NCBI GenBank assembly: GCA_902826065.1
Contig: CADEDM010000021.1
Location: 1 to 41,416 of the forward strand
Direction: 5' to 3'
DNA from: an uncultured Acidobacteriota bacterium
Lineage (GTDB): Bacteria > Acidobacteriota > Vicinamibacteria > Vicinamibacterales > UBA2999
DNA length: 41,416 nucleotides
This document shows, piece after piece, positions 24,109 to 35,965 of this stretch (position 1 is the stretch's first letter; every line of letters begins with the position of its first letter). Made by a program: the position numbers and the translations under genes. The notes beneath the pieces were generated by a model. The model saw only the letters and a program-made list of their open reading frames with translations, did not search any database and was not told where the DNA came from.

Positions 24109-24702
24109 TCAGCCTTCCAAATGCCGGTCGACCATCGCGCACAGCAGGTGCAGCACCGTCGTGTGCGCTTCCTGCACGCGCGCCGTGATCGTCTCCGGGA
24201 CGTTCACGTGCACCTCGGCGAGCTGCCCCGCTCGACCGCCGGCCCGCCCCGTCAGCGCGATCGTCCGCAGCCCGCGGGCCGATGCCGCTTCCAGTCCTCG
24301 CACCACGTTCGGCGAGTCACCGCTCGTCGTGATGCCCACCGCCACGTCGCCCGGCCGTCCGAGCGCCTCCACCTGCCGGGCGAACACCGCCTCGAACCCG
24401 AGGTCGTTCGCCACCGCCGTCACGATGCTCGGGTCGGTCGTGAGCGCGACGGCCGGATAGCCCCGTCGCGTCGTCTCGAACCGTCCCACCAGCTCCGCCA
24501 CGAAGTGCTGCGCGTCGGCGGCGCTGCCGCCGTTGCCGAACGCCAGCACCTGTCCGCCGCCGCCGAGCACGCTCACGAGCAGCGCCCCGGCGCGCTCGAT
24601 CGCCTCCACCGCGGGACCGTCGGCCAGCGCCGCGTGCAGCCGGGCCGTCGCTTGCAGGGTCTCGACCACCAGCGCGCGCCGCGCCGACTCGCCGCCGGTC
24701 AT
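24109..24702 (-). CDS. gmhA: Sedoheptulose-7-phosphate isomerase (GmhA-type SIS protein)
   Basis: Converts sedoheptulose 7-phosphate to D-glycero-D-manno-heptose 7-phosphate, the first step of ADP-heptose synthesis. 197 residues, the usual length. The SIS-domain motif FGNGGSAADAQHFVAELVGR is diagnostic of GmhA. TTSGDSPNVVRGLEAA binds the sugar phosphate, and the C-terminal VPETITARVQEAHTTVLHLL carries catalytic-region Glu and His. It lies between nuoC (4 nt) and nuoD (3 nt) on the same strand, so it is co-transcribed with complex I. The next pathway enzyme (kinase, 8105-9106) is in the LPS cluster. A related SIS isomerase such as DiaA is less likely. Confidence 0.88.
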   Translation of the reverse strand: MTGGESARRALVVETLQATARLHAALADGPAVEAIERAGALLVSVLGGGGQVLAFGNGGSAADAQHFVAELVGRFETTRRGYPAVALTTDPSIVTAVANDLGFEAVFARQVEALGRPGDVAVGITTSGDSPNVVRGLEAASARGLRTIALTGRAGGRAGQLAEVHVNVPETITARVQEAHTTVLHLLCAMVDRHLEG

Positions 24703-24706
24703 CCCC

Positions 24707-25267
24707 TTATCTGGGACGAGACCGCGAATAGCGGTCGCGTTCCATGTTCGCCCTGAATTCCTCGGCGGTGACCTGCAGAGGCATGTACGTCTGGGCGTCC
24801 TTCCGCACCTGCACCGGGTAGTCCTTGCGCAGCGGATGGCCCTCCCAGTCCTCGGTCATCATCAGCCGCCGCAGGTCGGTGTGGCCGTCGAACACGATGC
24901 CGAAGAGGTCGTAGATCTCGCGCTCGCACCAGCCGGCGCCCGGCCACACCGGCGTCACGGACGCGATCGGCTCATCGGGGCCGAGTTGCACCTTCAGGCG
25001 CAGCCGCGTCCGGCGGTGCGGCGAGACCATGTGGTAGACGATGTCGAAGCGCGGCGTGCGGCGCGGATGGTAGTCCACCGCCGTCACATTCGAGAACGCG
25101 AGGTACTCGAGGCCGGCCGCGTCGCGCAGCGCGAAGCACACCGGCAGGATGTGCGCGGCCGAGACCCACAGCGCCGGGGTGACGTCGGTGTCGGCCGACG
25201 GCGCCGGCGCGAGTACCACGCCCGGGACGAGCGTCGACAGCTGATCGATGAGCGGCTGGACGTCCAT
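24707..25267 (-). CDS. nuoC: NADH-quinone oxidoreductase subunit C
   Basis: 30-kDa-type peripheral subunit of complex I, 186 residues. Family motifs are NVTAVDYHPRR, FDIVYHMVSPHRRTRLRLKV, VWPGAGWCEREIYDLFGIVF and GHPLRKDYPVQ. ATG at 25267, 4 nt after nuoB. The gene is separated from nuoD by gmhA. Confidence 0.96.
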   Translation of the reverse strand: MDVQPLIDQLSTLVPGVVLAPAPSADTDVTPALWVSAAHILPVCFALRDAAGLEYLAFSNVTAVDYHPRRTPRFDIVYHMVSPHRRTRLRLKVQLGPDEPIASVTPVWPGAGWCEREIYDLFGIVFDGHTDLRRLMMTEDWEGHPLRKDYPVQVRKDAQTYMPLQVTAEEFRANMERDRYSRSRPR

Positions 25268-25271
25268 GGGC

Positions 25272-25754
25272 CTACGCGGTCGCCGACAGCTTCGTCGCGT
25301 CGATCTTCTTCTGCAGCTGCACGATGCCGTAGATGACCGACTCGGGCCGCGGCGGGCAGCCGGGGATGAACACGTCCACCGGGACCACCTGGTCGGAGCC
25401 CTGCACGATCGAGTAGTTGTCGAACACGCCGCCGCACGAGGCGCAGGCGCCCATCGAGATCACCCACTTGGGCTCGGGCATCTGGTCGTAGATGCGGCGC
25501 AGCGCCGGCGCCATCTTGCGCGACAGCCGGCCCGCGATGATCATCAGGTCGGACTGGCGCGGCGAGCCGCGGAACACCTCGGCGCCGAAGCGCGCGATGT
25601 CGTAGCGGCTGCAGCTCATCGCCATCATCTCGATGGCGCAGCACGCGAGCCCGAAGGTGACGGGCCAGATGGCCGAGCGCCGGCTCCACTGCACCACCTT
25701 TTCCAAGGTGGTCGTGAGCACCGGAATCTCGGGCAGATCAGTTTCGAGTCCCAT
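25272..25754 (-). CDS. nuoB: NADH-quinone oxidoreductase subunit B
   Basis: PSST-type subunit holding the terminal [4Fe-4S] cluster N2 that reduces quinone. 160 residues. N2 ligands are the tandem Cys38-Cys39 in GLACCAIEM, Cys104 in MGACASCGG and Cys133 in [13 protein letters not shown] 25754 ([10 protein letters not shown]) is the family start and overlaps nuoA by 17 nt. The NuoI ferredoxin that normally feeds N2 is not in this operon. Confidence 0.97.
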   Translation of the reverse strand: MGLETDLPEIPVLTTTLEKVVQWSRRSAIWPVTFGLACCAIEMMAMSCSRYDIARFGAEVFRGSPRQSDLMIIAGRLSRKMAPALRRIYDQMPEPKWVISMGACASCGGVFDNYSIVQGSDQVVPVDVFIPGCPPRPESVIYGIVQLQKKIDATKLSATA

Positions 25755-26172
25755 AGTTGTATCGCTTGACGACCGCGGGGCCGGGCTTCGGCGGACGCAC
25801 GTAGTCGGGGTCGCTGTCGGGGCCCCAGTCGAGGACGCCCTTGCGCCACACATAGGCGAAGGCCACGGCGAGAATCGCGAAGAAGACGGCGATCTGGATG
25901 AAGCCGGGCCAGCCGAGATCCCGCAGCGCCATCGCCCACGGGCCGAGGAACGCGACCTCGATGTCGAACAGCAGGAAAATCATGGCAATCAGGTAGAACT
26001 TCACCGACTGCCGCTCGCGCGCATCGCCCACCGGCGGCATGCCGCACTCGTAGGCGGCGAGCTTCTCGGGCGTGGGGTGCCGCGGGCCGAGGAAATAGGA
26101 GAGGATCACGGAGACGACTCCGAATCCCACCCCAATCACGACCATGATGGCGACGCCGCCCCAGCCTTCCAT
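25738..26172 (-). CDS. nuoA: NADH-quinone oxidoreductase subunit A
   Basis: Small complex I membrane subunit with three helices, 144 residues. [20 protein letters not shown] contains the TM1-TM2 loop with the conserved Cys (ECG), and [20 protein letters not shown] has the membrane acidic residues. The C-terminus is somewhat long ([20 protein letters not shown]). An AAGGA ribosome site lies about 9 nt before the ATG. First gene of the operon; its promoter should lie in 26173-26305. Confidence 0.96.
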   Translation of the reverse strand: MEGWGGVAIMVVIGVGFGVVSVILSYFLGPRHPTPEKLAAYECGMPPVGDARERQSVKFYLIAMIFLLFDIEVAFLGPWAMALRDLGWPGFIQIAVFFAILAVAFAYVWRKGVLDWGPDSDPDYVRPPKPGPAVVKRYNYGTRN

Positions 26173-26251
26173 GCGTATCCTTGTCTCAGCCGTCCGTCGA
26201 TCGTGTCGCTGCTTGTGAAGCTTTTCGCAAGAGCGCGTAAATGGTAGTCAA

Positions 26252-26295
26252 CCACGACGGGCACAGTCAAACGCCCAAAACACGATTAGTCGTGG
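26252..26295. repeat. nested inverted repeats upstream of the GT4 gene and nuoA
   Basis: CCACGAC (26252-26258) pairs with GTCGTGG (26289-26295). Inside lie GGGC/GCCC (26259-26262 with 26273-26276) and an alternative short hairpin CACGA-TTAG-TCGTG (26281-26294). The arrangement is in the 133-nt divergent region, 10 nt before the GT4 start. It could be an operator or a pair of alternative RNA folds. Confidence 0.45.
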
Positions 26296-26305
26296 CTTTC
26301 GAGCA

Positions 26306-27679
26306 ATGACCCTCCCACAGATGGTTCAGGCGGCCGCACCACGCCGGCTGGCCTGGTTCAGCCCGATGCCGCCGTCGTCGTCGGGCATCGCCGCCTACTC
26401 CGCCGAGGTCGTCCCGGCGTTGCGGGCTCGCGGGCTGACCGTTGACGTCTTCACCGACGCGCCCACCGCCCAGTCGGCCGGTGCGCACGATCTGCGCGAC
26501 TTCGTGTGGCGGCACCGCCGCGACCGCTACGACCTGACCGCCTTCCACATGGGCAACGCGTCGTGCCACGACACGATGTGGGGCTACGTCTTCCGCTATC
26601 CCGGCCTGCTGGTGCTGCACGACGCCCAGGTGCACCAGGCCCGGGCGCGCGCGCTGCTGCAGCGCTGGACGCCGCGGACCGACGACTACCGCGCCGAGTT
26701 CGTCGCCAATCATCCGGAGGCGCCCCCGGACCTCGCGTCGTTGTTCGCGGCGGGTCTGGGCGGCAGTCTCTACGCGCACTGGCCGCACGTCCGCCTGCTC
26801 GTCGCCGCGGCCCGCCTGGTCGCCGTGCACAGCGAGGCCCTGGCGCAGCAGTTGTCCGCGACTTACGGCGTCGACGTCGACGCGATGCCGATGGGCGTGC
26901 CCGACCCGCTGATCCCACCGCCGGCGCTCGACGCCGCGACGGTGCGGGCGCGTCACGGCGTGCCTGCCGGCGCGCTCCTGATCGGCGCCCTGGGCGGCGT
27001 CACGCCCGAGAAACGTCTGCCGGAGCTGCTGCGTGCCGTGGCCGCGTGCGCGGACACGCATCCCGACGTGCACCTGCTGCTGGTCGGCTCGGCGGCCGCG
27101 CACTACGACGTCGCCACCGACGCGGCGGCCCTGGGCCTGAGCTCGCGTGTGCACGTCACCGGGTTCGTGGCGGAGGCGGAGCTGGGGAGCTACCTGCAGG
27201 CGATGGACGTCTGTGCCTGCCTGCGCTGGCCATCGAATGGCGAGACCTCGGCGTCGTGGTGGCGGGCCATGGCGGCGGGACGCCCGACGATCATCACCGA
27301 CCTGGCGCACCAGCCCGAGTTGCCGGTGGTCGATCCGCGCGACTGGCGCCGGATGGGACCGGCGGGAGACGCGGTGGCGGTGGCGGTGCCGATCCTGGAC
27401 GAGCACGCGGCGCTCGTGGCGGCGATTGCGGCGTTGCACGACGCGCCGGTCAGGCGCGCGCTGGGTGAGGCGGCGCGGGCCTGCTGGGCCGCACGGCACA
27501 CCCTCGAGGCGATGGCCGATGCTTACGTGCCGGTCGTGGAACGGGCGGTGGGGCGTCCGGCGCCGCGCGTGGCGCGGCCCGCCCATCTCGACCGGACGGG
27601 CGACGAATCCCTCACGGCCTTGCTCGCGCCGTTCGACGTGGCGGTGCCGCCCGGCGTCGCCACCGGCCGGCGCAGCTGA
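26306..27679 (+). CDS. GT4-type glycosyltransferase
   Basis: 457-residue protein with a GT-B fold of the family 4 type. The N-terminal domain opens with LAWFSPMPPSSSGIAAYSAE, the usual acceptor-side glycine motif. The C-terminal domain begins near GALGGVTPEKRLPELLRAVA and contains LLLVGSA, VHVTGFVAEAELGSYLQAMD and WPSNGETSASWWRAMAAGRP, where the conserved Glu of the EX7E-like region lies. Donor and acceptor cannot be told; a surface polysaccharide is likely. It is isolated, divergent from nuoA and convergent with the small coiled-coil gene. Confidence 0.85.
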   Translation: MTLPQMVQAAAPRRLAWFSPMPPSSSGIAAYSAEVVPALRARGLTVDVFTDAPTAQSAGAHDLRDFVWRHRRDRYDLTAFHMGNASCHDTMWGYVFRYPGLLVLHDAQVHQARARALLQRWTPRTDDYRAEFVANHPEAPPDLASLFAAGLGGSLYAHWPHVRLLVAAARLVAVHSEALAQQLSATYGVDVDAMPMGVPDPLIPPPALDAATVRARHGVPAGALLIGALGGVTPEKRLPELLRAVAACADTHPDVHLLLVGSAAAHYDVATDAAALGLSSRVHVTGFVAEAELGSYLQAMDVCACLRWPSNGETSASWWRAMAAGRPTIITDLAHQPELPVVDPRDWRRMGPAGDAVAVAVPILDEHAALVAAIAALHDAPVRRALGEAARACWAARHTLEAMADAYVPVVERAVGRPAPRVARPAHLDRTGDESLTALLAPFDVAVPPGVATGRRS

Positions 27680-27688
27680 GCGTGCGGC

Positions 27689-27946
27689 CTAGGCCAGCGC
27701 CTGCATCCGCCGATCGAGCTCGGCCACCGCGGCCGTGATCTGCTCGCGGCGCGCGGGATGCGTGGCGGTCTCGAGCTGCCGGCGCAGCTCGATCTGCGCG
27801 AGGCGGCACGATTCCAGTTCGCGCACCTTGGCGGGATCCTTCGTCGGACCGGCCTTCCGCTGCGCACGACGTTCCTGCTCGAGCTCTTCCATCCGCTCCT
27901 GGATGCGGAGGTCGGCGTCAATCAATCCTTCAGCGGCGTCACCCAT
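27689..27946 (-). CDS. Small coiled-coil protein, unknown function
   Basis: 85-residue, highly charged and almost wholly helical protein (RIQERMEELEQERRAQRK and QLETATHPARREQITAAVAE). No signal peptide, Cys pair or known motif. It is convergent with the GT4 gene (9 nt between stops) and divergent from lhr. Not recognised; a conserved acidobacterial or structural protein is possible. Confidence 0.6.
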   Translation of the reverse strand: MGDAAEGLIDADLRIQERMEELEQERRAQRKAGPTKDPAKVRELESCRLAQIELRRQLETATHPARREQITAAVAELDRRMQALA

Positions 27947-28024
27947 GTTTCTGGTCGATCCTCTGGCCGCCGGTCGACGCCGGTGAGGCCGGCGCGACGA
28001 CGAACATCCAAAGCATTATAGCGG

Positions 28025-32594
<4,570 letters not shown>

Positions 32595-32602
<8 letters not shown>

Positions 32603-33428
32603 AGGCGACACCATCGCGCGAGCGGCGTCGACGCTGCACGAGGCCCTGGCCGGCCGCGTGGTGACGGCCTTCGCGAGCGCGCTCGCGCCGGTGGCCGTGG
32701 TCGCGGAGGATCTCGACGTGCGCGGACGCACCGTCGAGCGCGTGCATGCCGTCGGCAAGCATCTCGTCATGGTCTTCTCGGGCGCCGTCGTGCTGCGGAC
32801 GCACATGCGCATGCACGGCTCGTGGCATCTGTATCGGCCCGGAGAGCGCTGGTGGAAGCCGGCGCACGCCATGCGCCTGCGGCTCGACACCGACGCGTGG
32901 GTCGCGGTGGCCTTCGACGTGCACGATGCCGAGTTCGTCGCCACCGGCGACGCCGCGGCGGTTCCGGCGATCGCGCGCCTCGGGCCCGACCTGCTCGCGC
33001 CCGAGGTCGACGTCGCCGACGTCGCCCGGCGCATCGTCGCCGAGGGCGACCGTCCGCTCGGTGACGTGCTGCTCGATCAACGGGTCCTGGCCGGCCTCGG
33101 CAACGTGTTCCGATCCGAAGTGCTGTTCGTCGAAGGGCTGCATCCGCGCACGCCGGCCGGCACGCTCGATCCGGCACGTGCGGGCGCGCTGGTCAAGCGC
33201 GCGGTGCGGCTGCTGCGCGTGAACGCGCGGACCGGCGCGGGACGCCGCAACACCACCGGCCGACGCGCGCCGGGCGAGTCGCTGTGGGTCTACCAGCGCA
33301 CCGGCCAACCGTGCCGCCGCTGCGGCACGCTGGTGCAGTCGGCCGCCGAGGCGCCGCTGTCCCGCCGCGTCTACTGGTGCGCCACGTGCCAGCCCGCTGG
33401 CGCGACAACTGCGGCCGCGCCGCCGTAG
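32595..33428 (+). CDS. nei: Endonuclease VIII/Fpg-family DNA glycosylase
   Basis: Bifunctional glycosylase/AP lyase that removes oxidised bases. 277 residues starting MPEGDTI; after Met removal Pro1-Glu2 are the catalytic pair, and the GD rather than LP form favours Nei over MutM. A helix-two-turn-helix includes DQRVLAGLGNVFRSEVLF. A C-terminal zinc finger has CRRCG and CATCQ (C-x2-C...C-x2-C) with the DNA-contacting Arg between (LSRRVYWC). The ATG overlaps the lhr stop by 8 nt. An lhr-nei pair also exists in mycobacteria (Rv3296-Rv3297). Confidence 0.93.
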
Positions 33429-33462
33429 CCGTCGCTCGCGCGGTCATGCGAAGCTGTGGCGC

Positions 33463-34194
33463 GTGCGCACGCGGCTCACCCGCATCCTCGAACTCGTCGG
33501 CGTGAACTCGCTGCCCGTCGTCGGGGTGATCGCCGGTGACTGGACGTCGGCGACGGCGCTGGCGCTCTACTGGGCCGAGAACCTGATCGCGGCGGTGCTC
33601 ATCACCGGCCGGCTGTGGCTGCACCGGCGATGGACCGCCGGTCGCGTCGTCGACGGCGCGCCGGCCCCGACCGTCACGGCGCCCGCGGCGTTCCTCACCA
33701 CCGCGCTGCCCTTCACGCTGGCCCACGGCCTGTTCCTCGCCGTCATCTTCGCGATCGTCATGAAGGTCGCGCCCGACTTCGCGACGCTGCGCGGCGCGGT
33801 GCTGGCCCTGGCGGCGTGGCAGGCGCTCGCCTTCGGCGTGGACCTGTGGACCCTCGAGCGCTGGCCGGCCGCGCGCGTCACCGCGCAGGTGGATCACCTC
33901 ATGGGGCGCGTCGTGGTGGTGCATCTCAGCATCATCGCGGGGATGCTGATCTACGCCTGGCTCGACACGGAGTGGGCATTCTTCTCGTTCTTCGCCGGCA
34001 TGAAGCTGCTCATCGACCTCGGGTCGCTCGTGCCACGGGCAGAACCGGGCGCGACGTCGGCGCCTCCGCCGTGGCTGTCGGCGGTGATGCGCAGGGTGCC
34101 CGGCCGCAGCGGCGAGACGTTCGACCAGTACTGGGCCCGCACGTCGCGCAGTGAATCACCGCAGAACGTGTCGCCGCCCGAGGCCGGCCCCTAG
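33463..34194 (+). CDS. DUF6498-like integral membrane protein
   Basis: 243 residues with about six hydrophobic segments: NSLPVVGVIAGDWTSATALA, LYWAENLIAAVLITGRLWL, FTLAHGLFLAVIFAIVM and others. The YWAEN motif with flanking helices matches, from memory, the DUF6498 family of unknown function. GTG start at 33463, 34 nt after nei, possibly in the same transcript. Its TAG stop shares the tetranucleotide CTAG (34191-34194) with the convergent fdhD stop. Confidence 0.7.
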   Translation: MRTRLTRILELVGVNSLPVVGVIAGDWTSATALALYWAENLIAAVLITGRLWLHRRWTAGRVVDGAPAPTVTAPAAFLTTALPFTLAHGLFLAVIFAIVMKVAPDFATLRGAVLALAAWQALAFGVDLWTLERWPAARVTAQVDHLMGRVVVVHLSIIAGMLIYAWLDTEWAFFSFFAGMKLLIDLGSLVPRAEPGATSAPPPWLSAVMRRVPGRSGETFDQYWARTSRSESPQNVSPPEAGP

Positions 34195-35015
34195 CCGGCG
34201 ATGCGCTGCGGGTGCGTGTAGACGTTCATCGTCTGCCCGCGCACGAACCCGCACAGCGTGATGCCGGTCTCGTGCGCGAGTGCAACGGCGAGGCTCGACG
34301 GCGCCGACACGCCGGCGACCAGCGGCACCCCGGCGAGGAGCGCCTTCTGGACCAGCTCGTACGACGACCGTCCGCTCACGACCAGCAGGTGATCGTCGAG
34401 CGGGACGCGGCCATCGAGCAGCGCGCGGCCGACGATCTTGTCGAGCGCGTTGTGGCGGCCGACGTCCTCGGCCATGAGCTGCACGCGGCCGTCGCGGTCG
34501 CAGAGCGCCGACGCATGGATCCCGCCGGTGGCGTCGAAGGCGGCCTGGGTCGCGCGCAACGCCTCGGGCAACCCGAGCACGATCGCCGCCGGCACCGTCC
34601 AGGCCCCGCCGACGCGGGCGACCCGTGTCTGCAGCGACTCGATGGTGCGGCGGCCACACAGGCCGCACGCGGCGGTGGCGATGATCTGGCGGCGCTCGCC
34701 GAGGCGCACGCCGAGGCGCGCCGTGGCCTCTCCGGTCACCGTGACGTTCAGGACGTTGCCGCGGGCCTCGTCTTCGACGTCGTCGCAGCGCTCGATGGCG
34801 CCGATCTCCGCGGCCGTGCGCACGACGTCCTCGGCGAGCAGGAAGCCGGCGGCCAGCGCCAGGTCGTCGCCGGGGGTGCGCATGACGACGGCGAACGCGG
34901 CGCCGTTGACGCGGACCTCGAGCGGCTCCTCGACGGCGACGCGATCCGCGGCCGGCGTGGCGATGCCATCACGCCACCGCCACGCGGTGACGGCGCGCAC
35001 GCCGGCGTCGCTCAT
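34191..35015 (-). CDS. fdhD: Formate dehydrogenase accessory sulfurtransferase FdhD
   Basis: Passes sulfur from IscS to the molybdenum cofactor of formate dehydrogenase. 274 residues, normal length. Contains the Cys pair in ACGLCGRRTIESL (Cys117 and Cys120), MRTPGDDLALAAGFLLAEDV and MAEDVGRHNALDKIVGRALL, all FdhD signatures. ATG at 35015 overlaps the stop of the upstream response regulator (ATGA). No formate dehydrogenase gene is in the window; together with selA this suggests one elsewhere. Confidence 0.95.
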   Translation of the reverse strand: MSDAGVRAVTAWRWRDGIATPAADRVAVEEPLEVRVNGAAFAVVMRTPGDDLALAAGFLLAEDVVRTAAEIGAIERCDDVEDEARGNVLNVTVTGEATARLGVRLGERRQIIATAACGLCGRRTIESLQTRVARVGGAWTVPAAIVLGLPEALRATQAAFDATGGIHASALCDRDGRVQLMAEDVGRHNALDKIVGRALLDGRVPLDDHLLVVSGRSSYELVQKALLAGVPLVAGVSAPSSLAVALAHETGITLCGFVRGQTMNVYTHPQRIAG

Positions 35016-35401
35016 GCCGGCGTTCCGCGGCCGGCAATCAGGCGGGCGATCGCGTCCACGACCGCCTGGGCCGGGCTCGGCTTCACCAGGAACGCGTCGC
35101 AGCCGGCGGCGCGCGCGGTCTCGGCGACGTGCCGTTCGACATGACCGGTGATCGCGATGACCGGCACCCGGGCCGTGCGCGGATCGGCCTTCAGCCGGCG
35201 CGTCGCCTCGAGGCCGTCGAGGCCGGGCAGCGAGAGATCCATCAGGATCGCGGCGGGCGTCTCGGTGCGCACGAACGCGAGCGCCTCACCGGCGGTCGAC
35301 GCCTCCATCACCCGGTAGCCCGACACCTGCAGCCACGCCGCATACATGGCGCGCGCGTCGGCGTAGTCATCCACGACGAGCACCAGCGGTTCGGAGGGCA
35401 C
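35012..35401 (-). CDS. Single-domain response regulator (CheY-like)
   Basis: 129-residue receiver domain with no output domain. Phospho-acceptor Asp55 (ILMDLSLPG), acidic pair Asp11-Asp12 (VVDDYAD), switch Thr85 (AITGH) and Lys107 (LVKPSP) are all present, so it should be phosphorylatable. The GTG at 35401 gives the correct N-terminus; the much longer upstream frame is a shadow of yajQ. A TATACT -10 lies 8 nt before the GTG with no Shine-Dalgarno. It is coupled to fdhD by an ATGA overlap, and no kinase is near. Confidence 0.88.
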   Translation of the reverse strand: MPSEPLVLVVDDYADARAMYAAWLQVSGYRVMEASTAGEALAFVRTETPAAILMDLSLPGLDGLEATRRLKADPRTARVPVIAITGHVERHVAETARAAGCDAFLVKPSPAQAVVDAIARLIAGRGTPA

Positions 35402-35409
35402 TGCCGCGA

Positions 35410-35415
35410 AGTATA
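35410..35415 (-). promoter_or_regulatory. -10 element of the response regulator (leaderless-type)
   Basis: TATACT on the minus strand, 8 nt before the GTG. A CTACGG hexamer sits 17 nt further upstream (35433-35438); the same CTACGG-N17 arrangement precedes the globin gene. Confidence 0.5.
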
Positions 35416-35452
35416 GACCGCGCGCCGCATCGCCGTAGCGCAGTGGATCAGC

Positions 35453-35458
35453 TACGAT
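35453..35458 (+). promoter_or_regulatory. -10 element of the YajQ-family gene (leaderless-type)
   Basis: TACGAT ends 6 nt before the ATG at 35465; no Shine-Dalgarno is present, so transcription would begin at or next to the start codon. Confidence 0.45.
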
Positions 35459-35464
35459 CGCCGG

Positions 35465-35965
35465 ATGGCCCAGACGTATTCGTTCGACATCACCTCGAAC
35501 GTCGACCTCCAGGAAGTGGACAACGCCGTCAACCAGGCGAAGAAGGAACTGAGCCAGCGCTACGATTTCAAGGGCTCGACGGCGGAGATCCTGCTCGACC
35601 AGAAGGCCGGCACCGTCACCCTCACCGCCGAAGACGCCTTCAAGGTCAGCGCGGTGTGGGAGGTGCTGCAGACGCGGCTCGTCCGCCGCAACGTGCCGGT
35701 GAAGAACATGAAGCTCGGCGATCCGGAACACGCCTCCGCCGGCTCGGTGAAACAGGTCATCACGCTGCAGCAGGGCGTGCCCAGCGACGCCGCCCGCGAG
35801 ATCGTGAAGTACCTGAAGGACCAGAAGATGAAGAAGGTCCAGGCCGCGATTCAAGGCGACCAGCTGCGGGTGTCGTCGGCCTCGAAGGACGACCTGCAAG
35901 CGGCCATGACGGCGCTGCGCGGCCACGATTTCGGCGTCGCGCTCCAGTTCGGCAATTACCGCTGA
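35465..35965 (+). CDS. yajQ: YajQ/UPF0234-family nucleotide-binding protein
   Basis: 166 residues starting MAQTYSFDITSNVDLQEVDN, the family signature. Two ferredoxin-like halves follow, with SQRYDFKGSTAEILLDQKAG in the first and QGVPSDAAREIVKYLKDQKM in the second. YajQ proteins bind tRNA and, in Xanthomonas and Pseudomonas, cyclic di-GMP; binding here is inferred from family only. Its stop overlaps the ATG of the pseudouridine synthase gene (TGATG). Confidence 0.95.
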   Translation: MAQTYSFDITSNVDLQEVDNAVNQAKKELSQRYDFKGSTAEILLDQKAGTVTLTAEDAFKVSAVWEVLQTRLVRRNVPVKNMKLGDPEHASAGSVKQVITLQQGVPSDAAREIVKYLKDQKMKKVQAAIQGDQLRVSSASKDDLQAAMTALRGHDFGVALQFGNYR

